Source of the DNA: Metabacillus_B sp050107715
Lineage (GTDB): Bacteria; Bacillota; Bacilli; Bacillales; Bacillaceae
Direction of reading: 5' to 3'
Assembly: GCF_050107715.1 (NCBI RefSeq)
Contig: NZ_JBNILN010000007.1
Location: 1-64,000 of the forward strand
DNA length: 64,000 nt
Shown: piece by piece, positions 15,385 through 26,700 of the stretch
How positions within the stretch are numbered: position 1 is the first letter of the stretch
Layout of the letters: each line of letters opens with the position of its first letter
Notes under the pieces: model-generated
Seen by the model: the letters and a program-made list of their open reading frames with translations, nothing else
Told to the model about the DNA's origin: nothing
Databases searched by the model: none
Program-made: the position numbers and the translations under genes

Positions 15385-18300
15385 ATGACAATCCGGTTTT
15401 TGGCAGGCCGTTCAGGCAGCGGCAAAACCACGATGGTTCTGAATGAAATCAGGGAAAAGTTGATGGAACGGCCTGATGGACCGCCGATTATTTTTCTAGT
15501 CCCTGATCAAATGACGTTCGCAATGGAATATGAACTGGCTGGAACCCCTGGTCTGAGCGGAATGATCAGGGCGCAGGTTTTCAGCTTTTCACGTCTCAGT
15601 TTAAGGATTCTTCAGGAAACATCCGGAGCGGCCAAGCAGATGATCACGTCTTCGGGCGTGCAGATGATGCTTAGGAAAATCATTGAAGAGGAAAAGCAGA
15701 ATTTTAACGTATATGGCAAAGCCAGTGATAAAGCCGGCTTTATTCAGCATGTGGAAACGATGCTGACTGAATTTAAACGGTATAACCTGGATCCTGATGG
15801 GCTGATTGGGAGCATCCGTTCCATCCAGCAGCATATGGATGAAAAAGAAAGAGTGCTGTCAGGAAAGCTTGAGGACCTGCATATCATTTACGGGCGGCTT
15901 GAGGAAGCCCTTGCAGAGAGGTACGTGGATTCTGAGGATACACTGAGGATGCTTACAGAACGAATTGAAGAATCTGCCTATCTGGAAAAGGCGGAAGTTT
16001 ACATAGACGGATTTCATCAATTTACGCCAATGGAGAGGGAGGCAGTAAAGAGCCTGGCTGCCAAGGCGGAACGGGTAACGCTTACGATAACAGCAGACAA
16101 GCTGTTTGACCGGCATTTGCCGCATGAGCTTCATCTTTTCAGAATGACGGGGATGACATATGCGGATTTTAAAAGGATGGCAGAGGAGCTTCATATTGAA
16201 ATAGAAGAACCCGTTCTGCTGAAAGAACTCCCGAGATTCGCATACTCTCCTTCGCTTGAGCATTTAGAGCAGAATTACGATACAAGGCCTTCGGTGCCCT
16301 TTAAGGGAGCCGCAGATGTCTCGATATGCCAGGCGGCAAGCCACCGTGCGGAGGTGGAGGGAATTGCGCGCCGGATTCATTATCTTGTCCGGAAAAAAGG
16401 GATCCGCTACCGGGAAGTGGCAATTTTGCTGCGAAACCCCTCCAGCTACCAGGATTTAATCGAACAGGTTTTTACAGATTACGGGATTCCATTTTTCATA
16501 GACCAGAAGCACTCCATGCTCCATCATCCTCTCATAGAGCTGATCCGCTCTGCTGTAGAGGCGGTGACTGGAAGCTTTAGATATGAAGCTGTTTTCCGGG
16601 CCGTCAAAACGGATCTTCTTTTTCCGGAGGGATCAGACCGGCAGCTGTACCGTGAAAAAATGGATTTTCTCGAAAACTATGTGCTTGCCTACGGAATCAA
16701 TGGATCAAGGTGGACCTCAGATAAGAGGTGGACTTACAGAAGGTTCCGTTCATTAGAAGGCGGCAATGCTGTAACAGATGAAGAATTGGAGAAAGAAGAG
16801 CAGATTAACGAACTGAAACATATGGTATCCGAGCCGCTCAAAGGACTGGCCGACGGTCTCAGGAAAGCAAAAACTGGAGTGGGAAAAGCTTCTGCACTTT
16901 ACATGTTTCTTGAGAATTTGAACATTCCGGCGAAGCTTGAGCAGCTGCGGGAAGAGGCAGAAGGCGGCGGCCGGCTTATTGAGGGACGCGAGCATGCGCA
17001 AGTATGGGACGCTGTTATGGGGCTGCTGGATGAATTTGCAGAAATGATCGGGGAGCAGTGCGTATCAGCCGAACAGTTTGCCGACATGATGGATACAGGT
17101 CTCGAAAGCCTCAAGTTTTCCCTCGTCCCTCCAGCAATGGATCAGGTTTTGATTGGAGATATGGAGCGTTCACGTTTCTATGGGCTGAAGTATACATTTG
17201 CGGCCGGGGTGAATGATGGAGTGATACCTGCAAAACCGGTGGAAGACGGCATCCTGTCAGATGAAGACAGGGAACTTCTGGAACGAAACGGTGTTGCTAT
17301 GGCACCTTCTGCAAGACAGCAGCTTCTGGATGAAAACTTTGTTATTTATATGGCGCTTGTCAGCGGATCAGAGCATCTCTTTGTCTCCTACCCGGCTGCA
17401 GATCCAGAAGGGAAAACCCTGCTTCCGTCTATGATGGTCAGCAGGCTGGAGGAGCTGTTCCCGAAGGCTTCCAGGGAGTGGTTGGTCAATGAACCTGAAT
17501 CGCTGCCGGAAGAGGAGCAGCTCACGTTTATGCCGAACGAATCCATCGCGCTTACCTATTTAAGCGCCCAGCTTCAAACATGGAAAAAACAATACCCGGT
17601 GCATGACAGCTGGTGGGACGCCTACAACTATCTCATAGAGAATGATCCAAGCGGCAGCGCAGCGATGGTGGTCAGCAGTTTATTCTACGAAAACCGAGCG
17701 AAGCCTCTGAAGCCGGACGTAACAAAAGAGCTTTACGGCGGGCACATTCTCGGCAGTGTCTCAAGGATGGAGCAGTTCAGAAGCTGTCCTTTTTCACACT
17801 TCGCAAGCCACGGATTAAAGCTGAAGGAAAGGGAGCAGTTCAGGCTTGAAGCGCCGGATGTAGGACAGCTGTTCCATTCGGCTTTAAAGATGATCTCAGA
17901 CCGGATCACGGAATTAAAGGTGCCATGGCGGGATTTGACAAAAGAGCAGTGCAAAAGCTTGTCAAATGAAGCTGTAACCCGTCTTGCACCAATGCTTCAA
18001 AAGGAAGTGCTCCTCAGCTCCAGCCGCCATCAATATTTAAAGCGGAAGCTTGAAAAAATCATTGCGAGGGCAGCAGGCGCCATAGCGGAACAGGCAAAGC
18101 TTTCTCTGTTTGCGCCAATCGGCCTCGAGCTCGGCTTCGGAAAAGGCGGGCCGCTCCCGCCGATGAGATTCAAGCTTGAAAACGGCTATACAATGGAGCT
18201 GACCGGGAGGATTGACCGGGTCGATTCCGCTGAGAGCTCCCAGGGGCTCCTTTTGCGGATTGTTGACTACAAGTCAAGTGACCGGGGCCTAAACCTGAGC

Positions 18301-18882
18301 GAGGTCTATTACGGCATTGCTCTGCAGATGCTTACGTATCTGGATGTCATTATCTCGTATTCCAAGTCGTGGCTTGGTGTTGAAGCAAGCCCGGCCGGCG
18401 TTCTGTATTTCCATGTTCATGATCCAATGATCCAGACCGGCTCTCCGCTTTCCCTCGATGATCTGGAGGAGGAGGTTTTTAAGAAATATAAAATGAAGGG
18501 CCTTCTTCTCGGAGAAGAAGAAGCCATCCAGCTGATGGATCAGACGCTCGAGAGCGGAGCCTCTTCCAGCATCATATCCGCGGGATTTAAGAAAAGCGGC
18601 GGATTCAGTGCTTCTTCAGCCATTGCCAGCAGCGAAGAATTCGGCCTGCTTCGGAGTCATGTCCGAAACGAATTTAAAAAAATCGGCACAGAGATAACGA
18701 ATGGAACGACTGAAATCAGCCCTTACCGAATGAAGGATAAAGTGCCTTGCACATTTTGTCCTTATAAAGGAGTCTGTCAATTTGACCAGTCTCTCAAGGA
18801 TAATGAATACCGGATGCTGCCCGATGAAAAGAACGAACAGGTTCTGCAGCGCTTAAAGGAGGAGGGCGTTTATCATGACTAA
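15385..18882 (+). CDS. addB: ATP-dependent helicase/nuclease subunit B (AddB)
   Basis: 1165 residues against 1166 in B. subtilis. With AddA it forms the AddAB helicase-nuclease that processes double-strand breaks to Chi for RecA loading. Walker A AGRSGSGKT is at residues 7-15. The four iron-sulfur cysteines are at 801, 1122, 1125 and 1131 (FRSCPF; CTFCPYKGVC), and the RecB-type nuclease region (VDYKSSD) lies between them. The open frame extends 62 codons upstream into the divergent MFS gene, but AGGAGG at 15371-15376 and family alignment fix ATG 15385. It overlaps addA by eight bases. Confidence 0.97.
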   Translation: MTIRFLAGRSGSGKTTMVLNEIREKLMERPDGPPIIFLVPDQMTFAMEYELAGTPGLSGMIRAQVFSFSRLSLRILQETSGAAKQMITSSGVQMMLRKIIEEEKQNFNVYGKASDKAGFIQHVETMLTEFKRYNLDPDGLIGSIRSIQQHMDEKERVLSGKLEDLHIIYGRLEEALAERYVDSEDTLRMLTERIEESAYLEKAEVYIDGFHQFTPMEREAVKSLAAKAERVTLTITADKLFDRHLPHELHLFRMTGMTYADFKRMAEELHIEIEEPVLLKELPRFAYSPSLEHLEQNYDTRPSVPFKGAADVSICQAASHRAEVEGIARRIHYLVRKKGIRYREVAILLRNPSSYQDLIEQVFTDYGIPFFIDQKHSMLHHPLIELIRSAVEAVTGSFRYEAVFRAVKTDLLFPEGSDRQLYREKMDFLENYVLAYGINGSRWTSDKRWTYRRFRSLEGGNAVTDEELEKEEQINELKHMVSEPLKGLADGLRKAKTGVGKASALYMFLENLNIPAKLEQLREEAEGGGRLIEGREHAQVWDAVMGLLDEFAEMIGEQCVSAEQFADMMDTGLESLKFSLVPPAMDQVLIGDMERSRFYGLKYTFAAGVNDGVIPAKPVEDGILSDEDRELLERNGVAMAPSARQQLLDENFVIYMALVSGSEHLFVSYPAADPEGKTLLPSMMVSRLEELFPKASREWLVNEPESLPEEEQLTFMPNESIALTYLSAQLQTWKKQYPVHDSWWDAYNYLIENDPSGSAAMVVSSLFYENRAKPLKPDVTKELYGGHILGSVSRMEQFRSCPFSHFASHGLKLKEREQFRLEAPDVGQLFHSALKMISDRITELKVPWRDLTKEQCKSLSNEAVTRLAPMLQKEVLLSSSRHQYLKRKLEKIIARAAGAIAEQAKLSLFAPIGLELGFGKGGPLPPMRFKLENGYTMELTGRIDRVDSAESSQGLLLRIVDYKSSDRGLNLSEVYYGIALQMLTYLDVIISYSKSWLGVEASPAGVLYFHVHDPMIQTGSPLSLDDLEEEVFKKYKMKGLLLGEEEAIQLMDQTLESGASSSIISAGFKKSGGFSASSAIASSEEFGLLRSHVRNEFKKIGTEITNGTTEISPYRMKDKVPCTFCPYKGVCQFDQSLKDNEYRMLPDEKNEQVLQRLKEEGVYHD

Positions 18883-21800
18883 TCACATACCGAAGCCCGC
18901 AGAGAGCCAGTGGACGGATGATCAATGGTCGGCCATTGCCTCCTCCGGCCGGGATATTCTTGTAGCGGCTGCAGCAGGTTCAGGGAAAACAGCTGTATTG
19001 GTAGAGCGGATGATCCGGAAAATTACAAGCAGAGATAACCCGGCCGATGTGGACCGGCTCCTTGTCGTAACCTTTACTAACGCATCCGCTGCCGAAATGA
19101 AAAACCGGATAGGGGAAGCGCTGGAACAGGCCCTAAAAAGCAACCCGGCCTCTCTGCATTTAAGAAGGCAGCTCAGCCTTTTGAACAGAGCATCCATTTC
19201 GACCCTGCACTCTTTCTGCTTGAACATGATCCGGAAATATTACTATATGATTGACCTCGATCCGGGCTTCCGGATCGCTGATCAGACTGAGGGGGCGCTC
19301 CTGATGGATGAAGTCCTGGATGATCTGTTTGAAGAGGAGTATGGGAAAGAGGACAATGAACCATTTTTCGACCTCGCCGACCGCTATTCCTCTGACAGGA
19401 GTGATTTAGCCCTGCAGGACTTGATTCGGACTCTCTATGATTTTTCAAGATCCAATCCGAATCCGGATGCATGGCTTGACCGGCTTCCTCAGCTTTATGA
19501 TGTGAACGAAGATTCCAGATTGGAAGAGCAGCCGTATTTTCCGGTAATCAGAGAAGACATTGCCATCAGCACAGGTTTGGCTAAAGAGCGGCTTGAAGAG
19601 GCGATGAGACTCATCAGAATGCCTGGGGGACCTGCACCGAGAGCGGACGATGTATCGGATTATCTGGACCAGGTAAACAGGCTCCTGGAAAAGGAAGGTA
19701 CGTGGGACGAACTCTCAGAAGGATTTCAGGCCCTAAAACCTAAGCGCGCGAAACCCGTCAAAGGGGACGAATATGATCCTGCCCTGACGGAGGAAGTGAA
19801 GGCGTTAAGAGAGAGCGCCAAAAAGCACCTGGATAAAGTCAAAGAAGACTGGTTCCAGAGGGATATCCGCCGTTCCATGAAGGATTTGGGGGATTTGAAG
19901 CCGGTAATGGAGACACTCGTTCAGTTTGTAAAAAAGTTCGGGGCCAATTTTCAGAAAAAGAAAAAAGAAAAAGGGCTTGTGGATTATTCAGATCTTGAAC
20001 ATTTATGCCTCTCCATTCTGTCTGTAGAAGACGAAGCTGGCCGTCTTCTGCCCGGTGAGCCTGCGCTTGCCTGCCGCCGGCAATTCACGGAAGTGATGGT
20101 GGATGAATACCAGGACACCAACCTGGTGCAGGAGGCCATTCTCCAGCTCGTGAAAAAAGAGACAGAAGAAACCGGGAATTTATTTATGGTAGGGGATGTG
20201 AAACAATCCATCTACCGCTTCCGCCTGGCAGAGCCGATGCTGTTTTTGGCGAAATATAAAAGATTTATGCCGGTTCCAGAGCTTACAGGCCAGAGAATTG
20301 ATTTAAATAAGAACTTCCGGAGCCGTTCAGAAGTATTGGATGGCACAAATTTTCTTTTCAAACAGCTCATGGGTGAAAAGGTGGGAGAGATCGATTACGA
20401 CCAGCAGGCTGAACTGAAGCTTGGTGCCTCATATCCTGAAAGCAGCGGTATGAAAACTGAGCTTTTGCTTGCGGACAGAAGCGGGCTGGATGATACGGAA
20501 GAAACAGAGGCAGCAGGCATTCCTAATGAGCCGGAGGCTGAAACGGTTCAGCTTGAATCAAGGCTGATTGCTAGAAAAATCCGTGAGCTGACGGACAGCC
20601 GGTTTCAGGTTTATGACCGGAAAAAAGGCGGGACGAGGAACATCATGTACCGGGATATTGTGATCCTGCTGCGCTCAATGCCCTGGGCCCCTCAAATGAT
20701 CGAAGAGCTTAAAAAGCAGGGCATTCCCGTTTATGCCAATCTTTCAGGCGGGTATTTTGAAGCAACAGAAGTGAACATCATGATGTCACTGCTTAAGGTG
20801 ATTGATAACCCGTCACAGGATATTCCGCTTGCCTCTGTCCTGCGGTCGCCAATCGTCGGACTCAGCGAGACGGAGATGGCAGCCATTCGGACCTACGACA
20901 AAAAAGGCACCTATTACGAAGCGTGCAAAGCGGCCATGCAGCACGCGATAGCCTCCGATCAGCCGCTTGCAGAAAAGCTGAACCGCTTTTTCAGCCGCTT
21001 GCATGAGTGGAGGAGCGATGCAAGAAAAGGATCGGTGTCTGATCTGGTTTGGAAAATATACAGAGAGAGCAAATATTTTGATTTTGCAGGCGGCATGCCT
21101 GGAGGGAAACAGCGCCAGGCGAACCTCCGCGCCCTTTATGACCGTGCCCGCCAATATGAAGCAACCTCCTTCCGCGGATTATTCAGGTTCCTGCGGTTTA
21201 TTGAAAGAATGCAGGAACGCGGGGATGATCTAGGGGCTGCCAGAGCTCTTGGAGAGCAAGAGGATGTCGTCCGGATTATGACGATTCACAGCAGCAAAGG
21301 ACTTGAATTTCCGGTTGTCTTTACGGCAGGACTTGCAAGGCAATTTAATATGATGGACATGAATAAAAGCTTTCTTCTCGATAAGCATCTGGGCTTCGGC
21401 ACGAAATATATTCATCCTGAACTGCGCTTCAGCTATCCGACCCTCCCGCTGCTTGCGATGAAGAAGAAACTGAAGATTGAATTGCTGTCAGAGGAGCTGA
21501 GAGTCCTGTATGTAGCGTTAACAAGGGCGAAGGAAAAATTGTATCTGATCGGAACGGTCAAGGACAGAGCAAAAGCACTACAAAATTGGAAGAGAGCACT
21601 TCTCAAGGAGGACTGGCTGCTGCCTGATGGAGACCGGCTGCAGGCAAAATCCTATCTGGACTGGATTGGACCTGCTCTTGTCCGCCACCGCGATTCACAT
21701 GAGCTCCATGAGGGAGAGGCAGGCATGAATGAGCTTTCAAGCCACTCGTCTGCATGGAAAGTGCAATTTGTCCATCAGAGCGAACTGACTGAATCCGGTT

Positions 21801-22591
21801 CAGAGCGGGAGGATATGGAAGCGGAAATCTTAAAAGCCCTTTCCGAAAACCGTCCAGTTCCTGTCATATCCGGATGGAGAGAAGCGGTTGAGAAGGAACT
21901 GACCTGGTCGTATCCTTATGCCGCTGCGTCCAGGCAGCGGTCGAAGCAGTCCGTATCAGAGATTAAAAGACAGCAAGCCTATAAGGACGAATATGCAGAG
22001 CATATACCAGGCGGGAGAAGAAACCAAAGCATCAGCTATGAGCGGCCAAAGTTTCTGCAGCAGAAAGTGCTGACGGCAGCGGAACGCGGAACGGCCATGC
22101 ATGCCGTTATGCAGCATATTTCCCTGGAAGCCCCCGTTTCACGTGAAGACGTTCTTCAAACTGCTGAAGACATGAAAATCAGGGAGCTGCTGACAGAAGA
22201 ACAGGCAAATGCTGTAGATCCAGATGCGATTGCTGCCTTTTTTTCCTCGGAAATCGGGAAAACCATGCTCTCAGCTAAAAGGATCCTAAGAGAAGTGCCT
22301 TTCAGCTATGCCCGGGCACCAGAGCAAGAAGCTGTCCCGGATAACGTGCTTGTACAAGGGGTCATTGACTGTCTTTTTGAAGATGAAGAAGGCTTAACGA
22401 TCGTCGATTTCAAAACCGATGCGATAAAAGGAAGGTTTCCAGGGGGCTTTGCGGATGCGGAGAGTACAATGAGAGACCGTTACGAAATTCAGCTCAGGCT
22501 TTACAGCGAAGCGATAGAAGCGATATATAGAAGACCGGTCATTAGAAGAGTGCTGTTTTTCTTTGATACCGGCAGTATTTTGGACGTGTAA
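18875..22591 (+). CDS. addA: ATP-dependent helicase/nuclease subunit A (AddA)
   Basis: 1238 residues (1232 in B. subtilis). UvrD-type SF1 helicase: Walker A AAGSGKT at about 33-39, motif II DEYQD at 410-414, motif V/VI regions TIHSSKGLEFPVVF and RVLYVALTRAKEKLYL. The C-terminal RecB nuclease domain carries GVIDCLF (Asp1165) and VDFKTD (Asp1178, Lys1180), all catalytic positions intact. It unwinds 3' to 5' and cuts the 3' strand until Chi. It is coupled to addB by overlap and followed after 16 bases by sbcD. Confidence 0.97.
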   Translation: MTNHIPKPAESQWTDDQWSAIASSGRDILVAAAAGSGKTAVLVERMIRKITSRDNPADVDRLLVVTFTNASAAEMKNRIGEALEQALKSNPASLHLRRQLSLLNRASISTLHSFCLNMIRKYYYMIDLDPGFRIADQTEGALLMDEVLDDLFEEEYGKEDNEPFFDLADRYSSDRSDLALQDLIRTLYDFSRSNPNPDAWLDRLPQLYDVNEDSRLEEQPYFPVIREDIAISTGLAKERLEEAMRLIRMPGGPAPRADDVSDYLDQVNRLLEKEGTWDELSEGFQALKPKRAKPVKGDEYDPALTEEVKALRESAKKHLDKVKEDWFQRDIRRSMKDLGDLKPVMETLVQFVKKFGANFQKKKKEKGLVDYSDLEHLCLSILSVEDEAGRLLPGEPALACRRQFTEVMVDEYQDTNLVQEAILQLVKKETEETGNLFMVGDVKQSIYRFRLAEPMLFLAKYKRFMPVPELTGQRIDLNKNFRSRSEVLDGTNFLFKQLMGEKVGEIDYDQQAELKLGASYPESSGMKTELLLADRSGLDDTEETEAAGIPNEPEAETVQLESRLIARKIRELTDSRFQVYDRKKGGTRNIMYRDIVILLRSMPWAPQMIEELKKQGIPVYANLSGGYFEATEVNIMMSLLKVIDNPSQDIPLASVLRSPIVGLSETEMAAIRTYDKKGTYYEACKAAMQHAIASDQPLAEKLNRFFSRLHEWRSDARKGSVSDLVWKIYRESKYFDFAGGMPGGKQRQANLRALYDRARQYEATSFRGLFRFLRFIERMQERGDDLGAARALGEQEDVVRIMTIHSSKGLEFPVVFTAGLARQFNMMDMNKSFLLDKHLGFGTKYIHPELRFSYPTLPLLAMKKKLKIELLSEELRVLYVALTRAKEKLYLIGTVKDRAKALQNWKRALLKEDWLLPDGDRLQAKSYLDWIGPALVRHRDSHELHEGEAGMNELSSHSSAWKVQFVHQSELTESGSEREDMEAEILKALSENRPVPVISGWREAVEKELTWSYPYAAASRQRSKQSVSEIKRQQAYKDEYAEHIPGGRRNQSISYERPKFLQQKVLTAAERGTAMHAVMQHISLEAPVSREDVLQTAEDMKIRELLTEEQANAVDPDAIAAFFSSEIGKTMLSAKRILREVPFSYARAPEQEAVPDNVLVQGVIDCLFEDEEGLTIVDFKTDAIKGRFPGGFADAESTMRDRYEIQLRLYSEAIEAIYRRPVIRRVLFFFDTGSILDV

Positions 22592-22607
22592 AAGGAGGGA
22601 ATGGACA

Positions 22608-23789
22608 ATGAGGATTTTGCATACAGCCGACTGGCATCTCGGGAAGAGTCTCGAGGGACGGAGCCGGTTGCCTGAGCAGGCCGCCTTTTTGGACGAGCTT
22701 GCTGAAATCGTGGAAAAAGAAAAAATCGATGCGGTCATTATGGCAGGTGATGTGTTCGATACGGTAAATCCTCCGTCCGCTGCGGAGAAAATGTTTTACG
22801 AAAGTCTTGCAAGACTGTCCGATAAAGGGAAACGTCCGGTGGTTGTTATCGCGGGTAATCATGATAACCCGGAACGGCTTGCAGCTGCAGCACCCCTTGC
22901 CGGGGATCACCGCATTCATCTAATCGGCTATCCAGCCGGAGGACTGCTCCGTGTAGACGTACCGATCGCAGGGCAGACGATGAACATGGCTGCCCTCGCC
23001 TATCCTTCAGAATCAAGACTTGAACAGGTGTTGTCAGATAATTTTGACGAGCTTCAAATGAGAAACCATTATGATGCCAAAATTAAAGGGCTTTTTGAGA
23101 GTATGTGCAGTCCGTTCAGCACCGGCGCAGTTAACATTGCGATGAGCCACCTTCATGTTGCCGGTGGAAGTACCTCTGACTCTGAGCGCCCGATTGAAGT
23201 AGGAGGGGCTTATACTGTAGCGGCAGACAGCCTGCCTGCTTCAGCGCAGTATGTGGCACTCGGGCATTTGCACAGACCGCAAACCATAAAGCGGGCCCTC
23301 ACCCATGCCCGTTACTCGGGATCTCCGCTTGCCTACAGTTTTTCCGAATCAGGATATGCAAAATCCGTGACCATTATCGATGCAGATCCTGGCCAGGAGG
23401 CTAAGGTAACGGAGGTGTTTCTTACAAGCGGAAAGCCGCTTGTAAGATGGAAGGCTTCAGGAGGGCTGGCCGAGGTGCATGAATGGTTTAATCAGGGAAA
23501 AGATAGAAATGCATGGGTAGATTTAGAGATTCATTTAACAGAAGCACTTTCAATCGAAGAGATTCAGAATCTGAGAAAAAACCATTCGGGCATTGTTCAT
23601 ATCCGGCCGGTTTTCCATTCAGAAGAAGAAGCTCTTCAGCCGGAATCGAGGTCGAGTGTTCCGATTGATGAATTGTTTGTCCGTTTCTATGAAAAGCAGA
23701 CCGGCGGAGCGAAACCGGACGAGAGGCTCGTTACCCTTTTTCGTGAGCTCGTGAGCGAAGGGGAAAAAGAGGAGGCGGAGCTTGCATGA
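22608..23789 (+). CDS. sbcD: Exonuclease SbcCD subunit D (SbcD)
   Basis: 393 residues, Mre11-type calcineurin-like phosphoesterase. Metal-binding motifs in order: LHTADWHLGK (residues 4-13), AGDVFDT, GNHDNPE, and a late ALGHLHRPQ. With SbcC it cuts hairpins and protein-blocked DNA ends. ATG 22608 is preceded by AAGGAGGG at eight bases. The longer frame from 22563 starts inside addA. Its TGA overlaps the sbcC ATG (ATGA), giving translational coupling. Confidence 0.96.
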   Translation: MRILHTADWHLGKSLEGRSRLPEQAAFLDELAEIVEKEKIDAVIMAGDVFDTVNPPSAAEKMFYESLARLSDKGKRPVVVIAGNHDNPERLAAAAPLAGDHRIHLIGYPAGGLLRVDVPIAGQTMNMAALAYPSESRLEQVLSDNFDELQMRNHYDAKIKGLFESMCSPFSTGAVNIAMSHLHVAGGSTSDSERPIEVGGAYTVAADSLPASAQYVALGHLHRPQTIKRALTHARYSGSPLAYSFSESGYAKSVTIIDADPGQEAKVTEVFLTSGKPLVRWKASGGLAEVHEWFNQGKDRNAWVDLEIHLTEALSIEEIQNLRKNHSGIVHIRPVFHSEEEALQPESRSSVPIDELFVRFYEKQTGGAKPDERLVTLFRELVSEGEKEEAELA

Positions 23790-26700
23790 AGCCGATAGAG
23801 CTGACGATAACCGGACTGCATAGCTTCAGAGAAAAACAGACCATTGATTTTGAAGAGCTGTGTGACGGTGGTGTATTCGGGATTTTCGGTCCGACGGGAA
23901 GCGGCAAGTCTTCCATTCTGGATGCCATCACTCTCGCTTTGTATGGAAAAGTGGAACGGGCTGCAAATAATACGCATGGCATTTTGAATCACGCAGAAGA
24001 CCAGCTTTCCGTTTCCTACACATTCGAGCTTCGAAATGGAGCCAAAGTAAAACGGTACAAGGTGGAGAGAACCTATAAAAGAACGGATGAGCACCGGGTA
24101 AAAGGCTCTATTTCACGCCTGATTGATTTGGAGGCGGAACCCGTTGTTCTAGCAGATAAAGCAAGTGAAGTGAATGAAAAGGTACACCAATTGCTCGGAC
24201 TGACAATCGATGATTTTACCCGCGCCGTCGTCTTGCCTCAAGGAAAATTTGCAGAATTTCTCTCTCTTAAAGGATCGGAACGGAGACAGATGCTTCAGCG
24301 GCTTTTTCATCTGGAGCAGTATGGAGATGAGCTGCTTTCAAAGCTCCGCACGAGGCTCGGACAGGCCAAATCCCGGCTCAGGGAAACAGAAGCGGAGCAG
24401 GCAGGTCTCGGGGATGCCTCTAAGGAAGCGCTGAAACAAGCAGAAATAGAGTGGCAGAACCATTCGCTTTTACTTGAAAAAAGGACAGCGGAAAGAAGAG
24501 CCGTCCGTGAAAAGCTATCTCAGCAGCAGAGAATTTGGGAACTCCAGCTCGATTTGGAGCGGCTGAAGGAAGAGGAAAGGAAGCTTGAAAGCCAGTCGGA
24601 AGAAATCAGCAGAATGAAGGAACAGCTGAAGCTTTCGGATCAGGCAGAACGGCTGAGTCCTTATTTGGAATACCTTGAAGCGGCTGAAAAAAAGCATAAC
24701 GCTCTGTTGGAAACCGAAAAAAAATGGGCAGCCGAGCAGGCGCTTCAAAAGGAAAAAACATCTGAAGCGAAGGGCTCCTACGAGCAGGCGAAAATGGAAA
24801 AAGAGAAAAGTGAACCGGTTCTCGCTGTGAGGAAAGAGCAGCTAACCCAGCTGCTTCAAACAGAAAAAGAGCGCGATGAGCGGAAAAGTGAAATGGAAAA
24901 GCTCAGCATGGAGCTCGCTGAACTTGAACAGTCACGGAAACAGGCTGAGCACGAGCTTGCCCGCGCTGGCAATCTCCTGCAAAAAGCGAAGCAAAAACAG
25001 CAAGAAATAAAGCAGGAGCTTGAAACCCAAACCGTTTCATCGGTTTACAGAAAAAGTGTCCATTCAGCCGCAGATTTACGCAAGGAATGGAATTACGCAG
25101 AGGAACAGCGGAGAGAAGCCGAAAAGGTTTATGATTATGCCTGTCAGCAGGAAGAAGCAGCCTCTAAAGAGAGACGGGCCCGGCAGAAAAAACAGGAACT
25201 GGAAAAAGAGAAGGTGACGCTTATGTACAGCGGACTGCTTCAGATGTTTTCCAAAGCAAGCGAACTCAGAAACCGCCTGGAAAAGAAGATCACCTCTTAT
25301 CAGGAGAAGGCTGCAAAGGCACGGGCTGAACTGGAGCAGCAGAGAGTTCACTCGATTGCGATCCAGCTGTCCGCTTCTTTGATAGCAGGAGAAGCCTGCC
25401 CGGTTTGTGGATCGCTGAGCCATCCCTCACCAGTCGAAGGCGGAACCCGCGATGAAGGCAAACACCATCTTGAAGAGCAGGAAGTAAAGCTGGAAGCAAG
25501 CCGCGCCTGGCTTATGGAAGCAGAAAATCTTAAACTGAAAATGGAAGAACTGTCTTCTGAGCTGATCAGCGACTTTCCATGGCTTCATGAAATGTCCTTG
25601 CAGGAAGAGAGTGCAGCCTCCATGGAACAGATTCAGGAAAACGAGGAACCTGAACTAAAGATGCTGAAGCAGGATTTTCTGCACATTCGGACACAAGCAT
25701 CCTCTCATATGAAAATTCTCAATCAGCTCCAAACGGAGGAGCAGCAGTCGGCGAAAATGGAAGAGCGGTTGAGGCTGGAAGTTCAGAATGCATTAGGAAA
25801 ATTTCAGAGCGCGAAAGAGAAGGAAGAGAGCCTGAAGGAAAGCTGGGAAAAGGCTCACCCTGATTTTAACCTGGAGCAGCTCCCAGAGTTAATGAAGGAC
25901 ATGGAGGAGAAGGACGCCCGGTTTGAAAGCCTCCAGCTGCGAGTAAACAAGAGTGTCGAATACATTGATCAGCAGGAGAAGGCACGTCAAAATGCCGGTG
26001 ATCAGCTGGCAGAGCTCGAAAAAAAATACATCCAAACATCCGAGAAGAAGCAGTCCGTCAAGGAGAGGCTGGCTGAAAAGGAAGCCATGCTTGCAAAAGA
26101 AGCGGGAAATGACCCGATTCCAGTCCAGCTTAAAGCCATTCAAAGCAGGCTGGTCCAATTGGGCGAACAGGAAAAACAGCTGTCGCAGAAATATGAAGAA
26201 ACAGCTCAGAAGCTGCGGAATGCTGAAAAAGAACATTCAGCCGCCCTCAAAAGCCTTCAGGATGCCGTGAAAACCGTTCAGGAGGCCAGAGAGAGCTGGC
26301 AGGCACAGCTGAGTCAATCTGCTATGAACTCCATCCTCGATGTCCGGCAAAGTCTTCTCAATCATCAGGTAAAAGAAAGCTATACCGCTAAAACGGAAGC
26401 GTTCCTGGATAATTGGAAGCAATGCAAGGCAGACTTAAAACGAATCAGCGGCGAACTTGACGGCAGAACGCTGGATGAGGCAGCGTGGCAGCAAACCAAT
26501 CAGCTTGCAGAGGAGTATGAGAATCTTGTAAGTGAGGCTGAGGGACTCAGGGGAGCAGCGTTAAAATCCCTTGAGCTTTTAAAAGAAAAGCACAGCCGCT
26601 ATGAAAAATTAGAGGAGCAGCGGCTTGAAATATCGGGAAAAGCAGCCGATCTCGAACAGCTGCAGGCGGTTTTTAAAGGCAACAGCTTTGTTGAATACAT

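Noticed and set aside
23687..24094. Minus-strand frames inside sbcD/sbcC and the other long operon genes
   Set aside because: Shadows of strong plus-strand genes with full domain matches.
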